A stretch of DNA of 64,000 nucleotides from Epiperipatus broadwayi (GCA_028023455.1 JAQFVV010000510.1:62001-126000), one strand, 5' to 3'; counted from the stretch's first letter, positions 35,480 to 48,775 are shown. The notes: a model not told the origin generated them from the letters alone. Program-made: numbers and translations.

Positions 35480-37880
35480 TATACATTTATGTAAATACAA
35501 TAATAAAAGAGAACATTTTATTTTGTACCAATTTGTTTTCTCTTATTCAATGTGAAGAGTGTGTTGATCAGTCGAATAGTATAGCATACACTATGAAAGC
35601 ACCCATTAAGATTCATTAAAGAATATAAGTTGGTTTTTGTTTATGAGCTTTACCAAATAATGTAATTCCTATAGTACAAAATATAGCTGAAGTTAACTGC
35701 TTATCTTTGATATAATTCCCATATGCAACCTTCACCATTACACCACTGTTGATTTTAATTGCAGACTGCATGCCCTCATTTTTTTATATATAATCTCGGA
35801 ATAATTTAATGAATATCACTGTATTATCCCAATTATATTTGTTATTAAAATACAAAAAAAATATTAATATAAGTCTGTTCTTGCATGAGAGAATAGGAGA
35901 AATTGTTTTTTATGTCCTGAAATCTGTTTTTTGTGTATCTTTGTTTTGTTTTTTATAAGTATTCAAAATTTACTTGATTAGTTAATAAATATTTTGGGAG
36001 ACTAAAGACAGTCCGAAATTTAGTAGTGTGAAACTTATTTTATGTCTACTATGATTAAAAAGATTAAATATTTTAAAACTTTGACTTAAGAGAAACTATC
36101 TGAAATCACTGGTGGAAATAAATGGTGAAATTATTATTTTGAAATTGTAACTTTGAAATGTCCGGAAATAAAAATGTTTTACATTAAAATTGTGATTCTA
36201 AAATAGTTGGAATAAAAAGCCTTAAAGTAGAATCATTATTTTTTTCCATCTAGTCGGTAATTTTAACATTTTAGTTTATGTGATTATTTTTTACCAAGAT
36301 TGACTTAATTTTTAAGTGTTGTAAAACGAAATCTAAAGTAGTTGTATGCATAGCATATGTATTGTGTGTTTGAATATATATATATGCTTTATTGTTTGAC
36401 TCTGGTAACACTGTGGAGGACAGAACTTTAACAATATCTTTTTTTACATTTTTATTATAACATTTTTATTTATAATTATCTAGCAAAAATATTTTTATCT
36501 TATATCTTGCTATCTAAATCAAATTTAATCACTTCAAAGAGTCTTTTTCATATTGTGGTATCTCTTTTGCTGGCCAAGAATAGATTCAGAGACGATTCAT
36601 ACAATCATAAGCTTTTTTTTCTGTATAGCTAGAACTTTTTCTTTTCTTACTCTTATTCTCATTGTTATGCCAACATGTTTTATTGATGTAATCACAATGC
36701 TGAGTTAAAATATTTAAAAATTATTACATCAATTGCCATTTGATTCCACCATTTGATTTCAAGCCTTCCCATGAATACCTGGCACCAAGGAGAATAGCAT
36801 ATTCTGTATATAAATCTCAAATCACCCTCCCAAATGTTAAGATATTCAGTAGCCCTCTATACATAAATATAAAATCTGAACTTCAAGCAGCATGATTCAA
36901 AAGGTTGCCACTTGAATATGTATACTACAGTTATATTATATGTGAAATACAAACTAATTCAAACAACCAGCATGAAATTTCAATTAGCAACGATCTTAAA
37001 TTGCTCATAGCAAACATGTTTAATTTACATTTTACAAAGCAAAACTAAAACTACTCATTTTAAACTTTGCACATCACCCAACATAAATAAAAATTCAAAT
37101 GCATATTGTTAGCTGAAAATTCTTAATATATAAAACGTTTGGGGGAGGGGAGTGATTTGGCATTTTTATATTGGAACTTTCAGCTAGCTGTATATGTTGG
37201 GATTTTTTTCATATATAATATATATGTTTCACATATGTGCACATACATACAACACAATTTCATTTTTAAAATATACACATTTAAATGGCAACAAAAACTA
37301 TTTACAAAAAAAAAAAAGTATAATGCAGTTGTGTAAAACATAGTGCATTAATAAATCGGGAGTACAATTATAGGATTGATTATGCAAAATGAGAATATGT
37401 TTGAATGAGAGATGATTCACAGTAACGTTCTTATAGGTGAGCAAACAAATGAAATTTATAGATTCAAATTTATGAATTTCATTTTAAAAAAATAAATAAA
37501 AAATAATATATATATTATTAATTAATATTTTATTATTAATAATAATTCTTTTTTAAACTGTGGGTTATTTAAATTTTATTTTGAGTCTGTGGTTATTACT
37601 ACAGTTTAATTTTTTTACATTTTAAGACATCTTATTATTTAAATGTCATATGCTCTGCCTGAGTTGCTGGGTGAATTATTAAACAATAGAATATTCGGAA
37701 GAGAGCACCTTAATCACTCTCTGTTGTAATTGGTCATTCTTTACCATTCTTAAATTTATTTTAGATCATTATTCATTTATTTTTTTAATTTTTAGATAGC
37801 ATTTATTTTAGTAGGTGTACTTGTTTAAGAAAGTTTGAATTTGTAAGTTTCGTTTTTCATTTAGTAATACATTGATTACG
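35480..37880. other. AT-rich DNA, no gene recognised
   Basis: Nothing recognised. The open frame at 37139-37336 has no protein signature. Confidence 0.5.
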
Positions 37881-37884
37881 TAAG

Positions 37885-38075
37885 TAATATTTACTAAGGC
37901 AATAAACCTAAAACATGTGCGGTTGAAAATGCGAAGGTAGCGACCTCTACAGGTCTTAACCGCAAGCTTCCCCTCTTTTCTTCCAATGCATAAGTTTATG
38001 GTTAAGACTTGTAGAGGTCCCTAGCTTCGCATTTTCAACTGCACATGCTTTAGGTTTATTGCCTTAGTAAATATT
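37885..38075. mobile_element. Near-perfect palindromic MITE (family D)
   Basis: The left arm 37885-37968 and right arm 37992-38075 are inverted copies with very few mismatches. They share TAATATTTACTAAGGCAATA tips, a GTTGAAAATGCGAAG middle and GACCTCTACAGGTCTTAACC near the centre, around a loop of about 23 bases rich in C and T. A one-arm relative lies at 30168-30264. Transcripts would form a stable hairpin of about 190 nt. No coding capacity. Confidence 0.88.
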
Positions 38076-38079
38076 ATTT

Positions 38080-38725
38080 AATAATACAATAAACATTCAG
38101 AATCTATTGGGACATTTCAAAGTAATATGATGTTTGAATTTTGTATATTTATTACTTAATTTCTTTGTATAAATGAAGAATCTTCTATATAAATAATTTA
38201 GTTTTGAAATAAAACAACTAATGTCATCATGATATGTTTTTGTAGTATTCCAGCAACTATTAATTTCTGTTAGGAAAATTTAAAATGCCATTCTTTTTGA
38301 AGGTTCTGCATTTTATATTAGTTATCATCTCTATGAGTTAGATTTAAAGTTGAGCTGTATCACATATCTTTTTAATTATCTTCTGACTTTTATACAAAAT
38401 ATTATTTTTATTGCTTTGCCAATGATATATAAACTCGTAGGATTATTTCTAATAAAAAGAGTGTTTGTTTTGAGATTATCAGTAAATGGTTTTAAAAATT
38501 ATAATCAATAATTTTCAAATATTAGTTGTCTTAGTATTCTTTAAAATAGCAAAAGCTACATTTGGAATAAATGTATATGTGATCATATTTTAAATCCAAA
38601 ACTGTTCCTTTTTTTAAAAAAAATGGATTCTTGGCTTCTTAAAAAGTATGTGCCAAATTGCTTTTTCCTCATTTTATTGCTAGTGTGCTTGATTGTATGT
38701 CTTTCTCTCTATATATATTAATGTA
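38080..38725. other. AT-rich DNA without recognised feature
   Basis: Nothing recognised. Confidence 0.5.
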
Positions 38726-38727
38726 AA

Positions 38728-39735
38728 AAAATACACAGACTTTAAATATAGAATTTAATAATATTTATTGTACTGAATATACTTTTGATTCTTTCACATC
38801 ATATTCATGGTCAGTCTGCTGAGAACCATTAATTTTTTGCTGATTTAAATGCTATTAGTTTTTTTGCTTCATTACGTATTTATTTTGTGTAATGAACTAC
38901 CTCTCTTATTTTACAGTTGCGATCATTTTTTCTTTGCACATAACTTTAACAGCATTAGGATCACAGCTAAACTACCTATGTTTCATAAATTTGCAGAGCT
39001 TAAAATCTTTTTATACTCAAATTATTATTTATGTCAATATGAAGCAGATGGAAGTGAGAACATTAGACATTACGTGGCTCTCTTGATAAAAGCAGGCTAT
39101 TACAGAATATACATACATAGACATATAGAGCAATTCAAAACCAAAATAATTGATAAAATGAGAAATTGTAGAAATAATCCATATTTACCATGTATGACTA
39201 ATAAAATAGCACACATATATTCAGACAAATTTAATGTTGGATTCAGAATTCCCATAAATTTAACCAAGCTCAGTAATAATACAAAGGTTAAAATGTTAAC
39301 ACTGAACTGCCTCAATGTGGTCTATGCTGTAAACTGCAGCCAAAAAGACTGTCCATATGTATATTATGATGAGACTAGTCAAATTTTAGAACTAGGATGA
39401 CTCAGCACTCATTAATGTATAAAAAATCTGAGATTAAGCAGGAAGCATTTAATTTATCCATCTTTCATAATCATGAGAAAGAACACGGCCATAGCTATGA
39501 TCTGAATGCTGGTAAATTTATCTGTGAAGAGAGAAACTATTGCAAATGTAAAATAAAAGGAGTATGGTTCATTACCCAAAATGAATATGTAATGAAATAT
39601 GTAATGAACCAAAATCTAATAGCATTCAAATCAGCAAAAAAATAATGTTGTCAGCAGACTGACCATAAATATGATGTGAAAGTGTACTCATTACAATAAA
39701 TATTATTAATTTTTGTATTTAAACTCTGTATAAGC
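38728..39735 (+). mobile_element. Penelope-like retroelement copy bounded by inverted self-sequence
   Basis: The outermost parts are inverted copies: 38728-38832 against 39635-39735, sharing AATAATATTTATTGTA, TTTCACATCATATT and GGTCAGTCTGCTGA. The match continues inward on both sides, so the left arm (to about 38990) is an inverted copy of the element's own 3' coding end and 3' tail (about 39468-39735). A sense-oriented 3' fragment of the element lies between. Inverted or truncated self-copies at the 5' side are a known outcome of Penelope-like insertion. Confidence 0.8.
38991..39645 (+). pseudogene. Penelope-like RT C-terminus plus GIY-YIG endonuclease, frameshifted
   Basis: The sense part begins near FAELKIFLYSNYYLCQYEAD. 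NPYLPCMTNKIAHIYSDKF follows, in the position of the conserved region between reverse transcriptase and endonuclease. VVYAVNC-x5-CPYVYYDETSQ corresponds to the GIY...YIG core of Penelope-like endonucleases. A single-base deletion near 39391 then shifts the frame. Coding resumes with TRMTQHSLMYKK, SIFHNHEKEHGH (the conserved His region) and ends at 39645. Residues encoded upstream (38849-38990) are antisense to the protein's own C-terminus and are not real protein. The gene is dead. Confidence 0.75.
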
Positions 39736-39739
39736 ATTT

Positions 39740-41995
39740 TTCATATTAATATTTAGAATGGCAGAATGTGGAAATTTAATATATATATATATTATTAATA
39801 ATTCACAGATTCATAAGCAAGTAAATTAGAGAACTCCATAAAACATTATTTACAGAAACAAAAAGCTCACCTAACTAACCTGCATTTTCTTTGTGTGAAA
39901 TCAGAGATAGAAACAAAAAAATATTTCAAGATTTTAGGGTAGCATACTGTAATAGGCATTCTAATAATAATAATATTTTTTAGATGTAAATCATGAAGAA
40001 GATTGAAGAGCCATAAACAATTTTTTATTGGTATCAGTGAATGACACAAAAAAAATCAAAAAATGTTTTTATAAAACTGTTTCAAAAAGTCTTGGAAAGT
40101 GAATTAATCTTTAATACCCTATCATTGTTGCTTTTCTTAGTAACATCATATAGTTTAAGAATTGCTTTGGAATTTAATAAATATCCATTGAAATTTGAGA
40201 ATTGGATTTTAATATTGTAATTCTTCAATCACAGTAGAAAAACCTATAGAACCCAATGCCGGTGTGTAATCTACAAATCCAATTCATAATGGCAAAACTT
40301 AGTTATTAATTTTTTCTATAGCTTCTCTTAATATCTATGTACTACATCTATTTTAGTTTAGTTTGGCATTAAAATTTTATATACTTGATTTATAATCATA
40401 TAAAATATAATAAATTGAAGACTGGTGTGTTTTAATTCATCATATTTTTTTTGCATCTTTATTAATTATCATTGCAATTTTTCCCATTATTTGCCATATT
40501 CTTTTCATATACATATTTTTAATTCTTCTCTTGTTTTACTTTTTAAAGTATTTATAACAATTACATTAATTTTTAGAGATTGTTCATAGATGTAATTGCA
40601 TGCCTTATCTCTTCTTCAAGCAGAATCTCCAAATATATTCATGATCTTAGAGTCTTAATATGTGTTTTGTTAGACAAATACTGTGCCTTTGTTTGAAGGG
40701 TTTTATATTTTTTCCATTTTGAATTTTTCTCAGAAAACAATTTCTGTCATAAAGTTCCACAAATCCATGTTCATTTTCATTTTTGTTTCCATATCTGCAC
40801 TTTCATCTTTCAAATATTTCCTGATTCTATCTATCTGTTTAATCTATCTATTTGTTTGTCTATCTATTCACACATTTGTCTACCTATTTATCTGATTATC
40901 TATTAATCTACCCATCTATCTGTTTATATTTTTTTCTATATATCTTTATTTGTCAATCTATTTATTCATATTTCTAACCATTTGTTTGGTCTAATTAAGA
41001 GCATTCTGAATAGCTATATAAAAATTCTTCTTTTTTTTTTATCAGAATGAAAACTTATTGGAACATTTGTTAACTAATAATTAATCTTAATATGTTTTAC
41101 TATATCATATTCTATAAAAATTGATGCAATCAATGGACACTTATCAGTCTCTTAAGCATTTCTGACTAATAAGTTTTCATTTGACTGGCTTGAGATATAA
41201 TGCTTTATTTAATATTTAACTATTAATGTTTTTAAACTTTTTTTTTTTCAATGTTTAAAATTTGATTTCTGAAGGAATGTAGACAAATATTAGCATTCTT
41301 TCGTATTACACCAAATTCATTTAATTACAGAATTTTCTAGATATCATTAGCAATCAGATTTCAACGAAGCTAAAGAATTTAAAGATTGGCGTGCAAATCG
41401 TTTAGCTTCTTATGCTAACATTTAAATTCATAATAAAAATTTCATTTCATAACTGAAAATTATATTTTTATATGTGTTTTTATTAAGACAATTTTTAATA
41501 TGGTATTTTCAATTAAAGTATAGTTAAAGGAACGTATTTTTTTATTCATGAAAATTAATCATTGATATATTTAGTTTGCTTTTAAAGGCATTTACTGACC
41601 TAGCGACGCTCTTGCTAATAACGTGAACTAATTGCTTCACTGTTTCGATCAATAATGGGTTTAGATTAATTCATGCTTTTATAACTAACATTTATATGTA
41701 AAGTCTCGAATAACATTATCTTACGTCTAAATTTGAGCAAATAATTAAAATATCTAAATTTTATAAAAATAGATTTAAAATTTCCTGAAATTAGTTGTCA
41801 TTTGATATTTTGTTAATGTAAGTAAAAATAAATTTGCTAATTTATACGTAGATTTTAATTTCATTTAAAAAAAAAAAAACACTTATGATTAATATTTTAT
41901 TCATTTTCTAATATTTTGATTATTTTATTATGCTTGTTTAGTTTTTATAATAAAAAAAATTATAAATTTGTAATAACTATTATAATTTTTTCCTC
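39740..41995. other. AT-rich DNA with a simple repeat, no gene recognised
   Basis: Apart from the TCTA-type microsatellite at 40824-40975, no feature is recognised. The open frame at 40683-40895 is produced mainly by that simple repeat. Confidence 0.5.
40824..40975. repeat. Degenerate (TCTA/TCTG)n microsatellite
   Basis: Repeated TCTATCTATCTG-like words interrupted by TTTG and TTTA variants over about 150 bp. Confidence 0.85.
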
Positions 41996-41998
41996 TTA

Positions 41999-42265
41999 CA
42001 AAATATTAAAGATATTATTTACTTTAACTTCATTAACATTTATTGTTTCTTTATATATATATATAGAGAGAGCTCGCAAATAACCTATTAACATTTGTAT
42101 TACAAGCTTGTTGAATTAGGTCACGTGACATACGACTATCTCTTTGTAATATGTGTGTATGTATGTAAATAATTTTTGACAAATGAAGTAATAATTACAG
42201 TGTGCCCCCTATTGTCATAATAGTGAAGGTAGTAGAAAATTTCATTTAAAGCTGCTGTATAATTT
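41999..42265 (+). repeat. Direct repeat G, copy 1, containing the 9.2-kb repeat tail
   Basis: AAATATTAAAGATATTATTT, ACTTTAACTTCATTAACATT, a TATA/GTATG stretch, GTAAATAATTTTTGA and CATAATAGTGAAGGTAGTAG recur in the same order at 42801-42975. Copy 1 also holds TACAAGCTTGTTGAATTAGG and TCACGTGACATACGACT at 42100-42140, a match to the 3' part of the hammerhead-bearing repeat at 9.2 kb. Copy 2 lacks that insert. Confidence 0.7.
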
Positions 42266-42291
42266 CAAGTTTTATTCTTCTCATTGTATCT

Positions 42292-42460
42292 TTCACTTGA
42301 GCTCAATCCTATCATAACCCTCCACCAGACTAGAAGTCACACCAAACTCTCTTATTCTAGATGTATTTTTTGAAACATCCATCTCACTTTTTTCAAGTGA
42401 GTAAGACATACATTACATAGTTCATATTATAATTTAATTTCATATACACATTCTTTAGTT
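42292..42460 (+). repeat. Dispersed repeat family F, copy 2
   Basis: GAGCTCAATCCTATCATAAC, TTTTTTGAAACATCCATCTC and TTTTCAAGTGAGTAAGACAT match the block at 34022-34150. Confidence 0.7.
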
Positions 42461-42539
42461 ATAATTTAACTTTATATATTATTCATTTCAAACTTTTATG
42501 TCATCACACATTTCTGAAATGTTCAAAGACATGTGAAAT

Positions 42540-42770
42540 ATATAAATAATCCCCAAGTTGTACATTTTATCTTCAACCAGTACTCAACTGTTGACCTGAT
42601 CACAATTTCTTACACTTATCTTCATCATGTGTTTAGTATTATACAAATAGCAATTGACTTTAGTTTGGTTACAAGTGTCAAACTTTCTCCACTTATAACT
42701 TTGACTCAAACCACTTTACAGAAATATGTTAATGTTTTTATTGGTCATTTATTAAACTAGAGATTATTCC
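42540..42770 (+). repeat. Dispersed repeat family A, diverged copy
   Basis: TAATCCCCAAGTTGTACATT, CAACCAGTACTCAACTGTTG, ACCTGATCACAATTTCTTAC, then GTGTCAAACTTTCTCCACTT and ATAACTTTGACTCAAACCAC follow the family A order. The overlapping open frame has no protein signature. Confidence 0.7.
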
Positions 42771-42800
42771 TGGCCAATAATGATTACACATTTTACTCCT

Positions 42801-42975
42801 TGCAAAATGTTAGAGGTATTATTTACTTTAATTTCCTTACCTTTTATGGATTCTTATATACATGTGTGCATGTAAATAATTTTTGATATTCAAAGGAAAT
42901 AATAATTATTGTATATCTATATTGACATAATAGTAAAAGTATTAGATATTTTTATTTAAAGATGCTATATATATA
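42801..42975 (+). repeat. Direct repeat G, copy 2
   Basis: It matches 41999-42265 as described for copy 1, and lacks the CAAGCTT/CACGTGAC insert. A (TA)n(TG)n microsatellite follows at 42969-42994. Confidence 0.7.
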
Positions 42976-42999
42976 TATATGTGTGTGTGTGTGGGTGCT

Positions 43000-45900
43000 A
43001 ATATTTTCACATTTTGATTATACAAAGATTGTTTTAAGATATATATATATATTGTGCCATCTTGGTCAGACTTTGAACATATATAAAAATAATTTAACTT
43101 TATAGATTATTTATTTCATAAATTATTGATTATTGAAATCATCAAGTGGTATCTTGTCCAATTTTAGCTTATTATGTAAATATTTTAAAATAAAGCAATC
43201 TGCAATTAACTTTCCTTTTACCCTTTAAAATCATTCACAATGTTTTTTTATTTCAATAAAATAAGATATGTAAATTTGCCATATTGAATCTAATATCTCA
43301 TTATAAAGTTTAATAGATGTAAAAACATTTATTCAATAGGAAATTTTAAATAGGTGAATAACAGTTTGCATTTCCAGATGTAGGTGTGTCTATGTATATG
43401 TGCATATATTGATTTTAAATTTACAAATGTTTTTAAGGGTAATGTTTGCTATTTAAAAAAATGTTTGTAATAGTATTTTAAAAAGTAAACATAGTGTATT
43501 TTTTAATTATATTTTTAAAGAAATTTAAAAGCCATTGTTATTATATTATTTATGAAACATTTTTGTTTTAAAACTTAAAATTCAAAGAAGACATATTGTC
43601 AGAAATGCTCACTTGTGTTTAAATAACTTTAATAATTACTCAATAAAAATAAGAGTGTAGATTCTAAGTGTATCCATAACAATATTAAGGTTGATGACCT
43701 CATTAATATGTAGATAAAGGAAAACATAAATAAGCCTCTGATTTTGAGTTCTCTTATTCTGCTTATTCTTTTGTTGTTCTTTTATACATGTTGGTTACCT
43801 CATTGAGTGCTTCATTTTTATAATAGATATTTTTAATGCAGTATATACATATTTTAAAAATGTTTTTTGAGGAAAGTAATATGATAAGATAAATAAAAGC
43901 TGACATTTAATCTGAAGGACAAACATGTAAATCTATTGAAATTTTTGAGGTGACAACTGAAATATGATTTGTTATAGTGATCTGCAAAATTTTTAAGAGA
44001 AAATTTTTAAATGCTTGTTTAAAGTTAATGTGAATATACTACATACATGCACATTTAATATATGTATGACTACCAATGAATAAAATTAATAATTTGTCAA
44101 AGATTCACAATAATGACTTGTTAGTAGGATAATTAAAAACCATAAAAATGCTAATACAGTATTGAATATGAATCTATATATATATATATAGAAAACTTAA
44201 TAGCTGAAATGATAATAAAATTTAGAAAATTAATGTCTGCCTGCATTTATGTTTTATTTATGTGTCAATGAAGCCAGAATTTATAAGGACTTATGTAATT
44301 ATAACCTTGAATGTGATAATAATCCTTTAAAATGAATATGCCTTAATACCTTACTTTGAATTACTAATAGTCAATTTTAATAAATAAACTTCAAATACTA
44401 CACTCCTTTCTTATTAGATTATTGTATTTTAAAAATAGTGAATTCTCTTAAAGAGTTGGTGATGAATATTAATCATTATTTACAGGTTATTTGGTTTATT
44501 TATGATTTGTTATATGTATTTATTTGATTGAATATTGCTATTATTTTAAAGAATATTTAGTGCTTAGTGTATATTTATATGTGAGTGAATATCTGAATGG
44601 TTACTTAACCAAATGAAAATCATAATAATTCTAAATTTCATAATTAGTAATTGAAATAAATTTTCTTAATAATTTGTTTTGGTTTATTCATTCAATGTCC
44701 AGTAGGCAAACTATAACAAGTTACTATTTCATTATATAATTTTGTATTGTTTATTTGAGATTAATATATAAATGGTATTTTCTTCTGATTTTGGGAAGAA
44801 TATTTTTTTTGTCTAGAGCCACTTTGATAGTTTAAACAAATGCAATTTTATATAATATTTTAAATCTAAATTCTTGTAATATATTTATTAATTTTCTATT
44901 GCTTACTTTTGTAAATAAATTATTATTATCACTATTCTGAATTCTGAATTTCATTTAAATTAATAAATATAAGGTATAGCAATTACAATTTATATTTTTT
45001 ACTATAAACGTGGATACACAAGACCTAATTAATAAGTACCATAAACTTTATCATCATATTAGTGTTCAATAATCATTGAAAGTTAATCTAATATTTTTAT
45101 GAATACTAATTGGTATCAAAGCTATTAATAAATTCTTGTAATAAAATTCTTTATAGTCATTGAAGTCAATATCTTCATACATTTTGAATATAAGATAAAT
45201 TTACCATACATAGTAGAAGGGTTACTTATGAGTGAATACTAGTGTAAATTTATTCCACATGGAATTTAGGGCATTTTATTAATAAAAGCTTGCTTAATCT
45301 TAATTTATTTTATTCTATTGGATTTGATTTATTAACTAATATAGCATTATTAATCTTAGCTTGCATATTTATTCCATTACAATTTAAATTTCAACTTTTC
45401 AATTTACAGGACATTAATAAGAGTTAGCAGTTTCACGTTCTTGATTGTATCAGTATATATTATAGTCTTTTGATTCTCCTGTCTCATTTTTTACATGTCA
45501 TTATAAATTTTGGAACTCTCAATTTGGATCTTGAAGAGTCTCTTTCTTTTGTTTATTTTATAGGACAGTCACTGTAACAACCTGTTTGATAGTATTTGTG
45601 ACCTCCTAAGACTGATTAGCCAAAATGCATGTATATTATGAGAAAGCTGGTCAATTTTATATTGAATGGCAATATATGTGGTAGAATGTACTGAAAAACA
45701 ATATATCTGTATGCATTTTGTATAATGATAATTCATTTTGCTGTTATTCCCACAAATGTGTTTAAATCTGGATTAAAACTTGAAAAGGTTTTCACATTCC
45801 AATGAGGCTTAGGATATTTTTTTCAGTGAAACAGACCATGATCAACCTATTAAATAAGTATTAGTGTTATTTTTTATTTAGAGAGTAAAACAAGAATGAA

Positions 45901-47455
45901 ACACCCTCCAAATCCTCATTACTGAACTATTTGTATATCTAGTGAGTAATATTTTCTCTTTCACTATATTACTTTCTGAGAGGTTATTGAACTCTTTGCA
46001 GAGAGTTATTTAACAATTATTAGACATAAATGTATATATATATACAGAATTGTTGTAAAACCTTTAGTCATTACCACTACTATTAATTGTAATCAAAAAT
46101 ATCAATGTTGTTGTTGAAAGTAAATGTGAAAATATCTAAATCTTTTTAAAGTCGTTCTGTTTATAAATAAACGAAAGAGTCCACTGCCATGCAAAGATCT
46201 TTTCATTAGCTCATCATAGAGAGCAATGAAAGATAAAGTATAACTGGCAATACTTACTATCTACCAGGTAGTGAAGATATTATTAGTTTCCCCGATTTGT
46301 TTTATTATTTGGCTAAAAGTAGCTTGATATCCTATAAAAATGATTGTTTTGAGATCAAATTTTCATTTAAGTTGAATCTATACCAGATCTGAATCTTAAA
46401 TCATAGGCTTAATAATTGAATACAATAATGATTAAGCCATGAAGCATTTTGCAATCTTATAAAGAGGTGACCCTAAAGAGGAAATTGATAATATTAATAT
46501 CAAAATAAAAGTTAAAAAAAAATAGAATGGTAATTGTAAACTAGGAAAGTGTAGGAAAGAAAAATATTTTCAAAGATATAAATATTGTAAACTTATAGTC
46601 AGTTTCTCAGTAAATTATGTGAATTTAAGAACCTAAATAATAGACGCAACATACCTATTTCATTCATAATTATAAATAACACTGCACTGAATGTCAAGCA
46701 AATATCATTTTACTTTTTTTTTACTACCCAAAAAATAATTTATAAACTTTTGAAATTTTATTTTCTTTAAATGTGAGTAACAAAAATTATTTTATTCTGA
46801 CAGTGAATATCCAAATTATTTTTAAAAGATTAAAAATTAACTGTTCTGCTAATTAAGTAATCATGGTAACAGTTATCAACTAAAAGTAACTAATTTGTTT
46901 AAAACTAAAAAGTGCTTTTTAAAAACACAAATCTATTAGAGAAATAAGAATTACAGCTAATTTATAAAAAACCTGTCAGGAAGAAAGTACAGAAAATAAC
47001 TTTTGCTAAAAGACTTTCATTCTGTAATATGGTATTGAATGTGTATTTGGTATTCCTATATAATGGCAAAATTAGCTTTAAATAGCTGCAGCAAGATAAA
47101 TGCCTTCTCAGATTCTCCTACAAAGTCAAAAAAGATTATACTAAACAAGTTACTAAACTGTTGAGTAGCAAGAATTTTCAGTTTTTCTTTTTTGTTTTAC
47201 GTATTATCCAATAATATTTATATATCCACTTACCAACCTCTTACTTAATAGACAGTTAATGAGGTCTGGGTTAGCTGTCTAAAAGCCCTCTGTTTATAAA
47301 TCCTTATCTATGTAAAAAAAAAAAAGTTTTCTTTAATTTATAATTAGCTTATTCATTCAGAGTATTGAATGTTTCTTATATAAGTAAATAGAGCGATTTG
47401 AACTTAGAATTTTTCAATCTTTATTCTTCACATCATCTCAAACAACTTACACACA
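43000..47455. other. AT-rich DNA, no gene recognised
   Basis: A long stretch without coding frames, palindromes or element termini that I can recognise. Confidence 0.5.
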
Positions 47456-47462
47456 TGACCAC

Positions 47463-47982
47463 ATACATGTGAAAAAGGTAGATGATCCACATATGTATTT
47501 TGTGCAGTAGCAGTACTTATCAGTTGGCCAGATCATAATCTTCCACACATATATACAATCAGTGTTCATTTTATATTAAGGTAGCAATTCTTTAAACTTT
47601 AATGGACAGTCTTTATTCTTCTCACCCTTCCAATTATTCAACTGTTCATTTCATTGAAAAACCAATGATGGAATGTTCAAAGCATTTGGTGGATTTGATA
47701 TAGTAGACATACCCATGTAGACATTACATCAATTTAATTCCTCATATTAAATCCACCAAGTGTTTTGAGGATTTCATTATTGGTTTTTCAATGAATAAAT
47801 GGTTGAATAATTGGAATGGTGAGAAGAATGAAATCTGTCCAATAAGGAATTACTATTTTAATATAAGCTGGGCACTGATTGCATATATATGTGTGAGATT
47901 ATGATCTGACCCAACTGATGAGTGTTGGTTCTGCATGAAATACATATATTGGGGATCATCTATTTTTTTTTACATATATATG
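47463..47982. mobile_element. 520-bp foldback built from two family A copies
   Basis: The left arm 47463-47696 and right arm 47749-47982 are inverted copies around a 52-bp centre. Shared text includes GATGATCC, ATTTTGTGCAG/CTGCATGAAAT, CAGTTGG, CAGATCATAATCT, CACACATATATA, CAATCAGTG, a TTTATATTAA word, GGACAG, CTTCTCACC(C/A)TTCCAATTATTC and ATTGAAAAACCAAT(G/A)ATG. Each arm is a full-length family A repeat, so this is an inverted dimer. A B-box-like AAGTTCAAATCCC lies just outside at 48020-48032. Confidence 0.85.
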
Positions 47983-48059
47983 GGCAGAGGACAAATGTAG
48001 ATTGAAAAATCCTAAGTTCAAATCCCTCTATTTTGTTTAATTTGTTTGGATCCTAAAAG

Positions 48060-48775
48060 ATAAGAGAAGGATAAGACCTTATTTATTTAAGTAATTTTTT
48101 TTGTTGCAGTGAACAACATTTATGATTGCATATACTATATACTGTAATGAATACTTAAGAGCTTATATATTATAGTGATAATATTTTTTACAAAATGTTT
48201 TATTTATATAATTATTGCATTTGACGTTATATTTAATAACAATGATAAATGTAAGTTAAGTTTTTGTATGCATAATAAATTACATTTCACAGTAATATAT
48301 ATTTTTTTAATTTAATTTACTTTTATTCATGTTTATTATAAATTTAATAAATTGAAATATCTATCCTATCATAGAATTATAACAAAATAATGTATTATAA
48401 TGTAATGTGTGTTTATTTATAATTATTATTGAAAAAAACTTTGAAAAAGTACATGCTAAATTGAAATAAATGATTCACTACTTTTAAATGTATATTTTTG
48501 AATTTTTTATTACTTAATAAGGCTTCTCTTCTTATTTTTACAACACTACATAAATGGAAAAGCAGTGTAAATTCTCTTATTATAGAATCATGAGTTAAAG
48601 TCAGACTATTCAACAAGCAACATCAATAAATGATAAACACTGGGCTATGAAATACATTTTGGGGATTACTCATCTTTGTCAGATATCAATATTAATATGT
48701 TTTAAGAATGTGTGATGAAATGGAATACTGTATATAAAAACAATATTTTCAGCTATTAAACCACTAAACATCATA
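48060..48775. other. AT-rich DNA without recognised feature
   Basis: Nothing recognised. The minus-strand frame at 48413-48616 has no signature. Confidence 0.5.

Noticed and set aside
38849-38990. N-terminal part of a 183-codon frame as Penelope-like protein
   Set aside because: It is antisense to the element's own 3' coding region, as the inverted repeat shows.
40683-40895. 70-codon frame as a membrane protein gene
   Set aside because: Its C-terminal half is a translated TCTA microsatellite, and it has no partner exons or homology signal.
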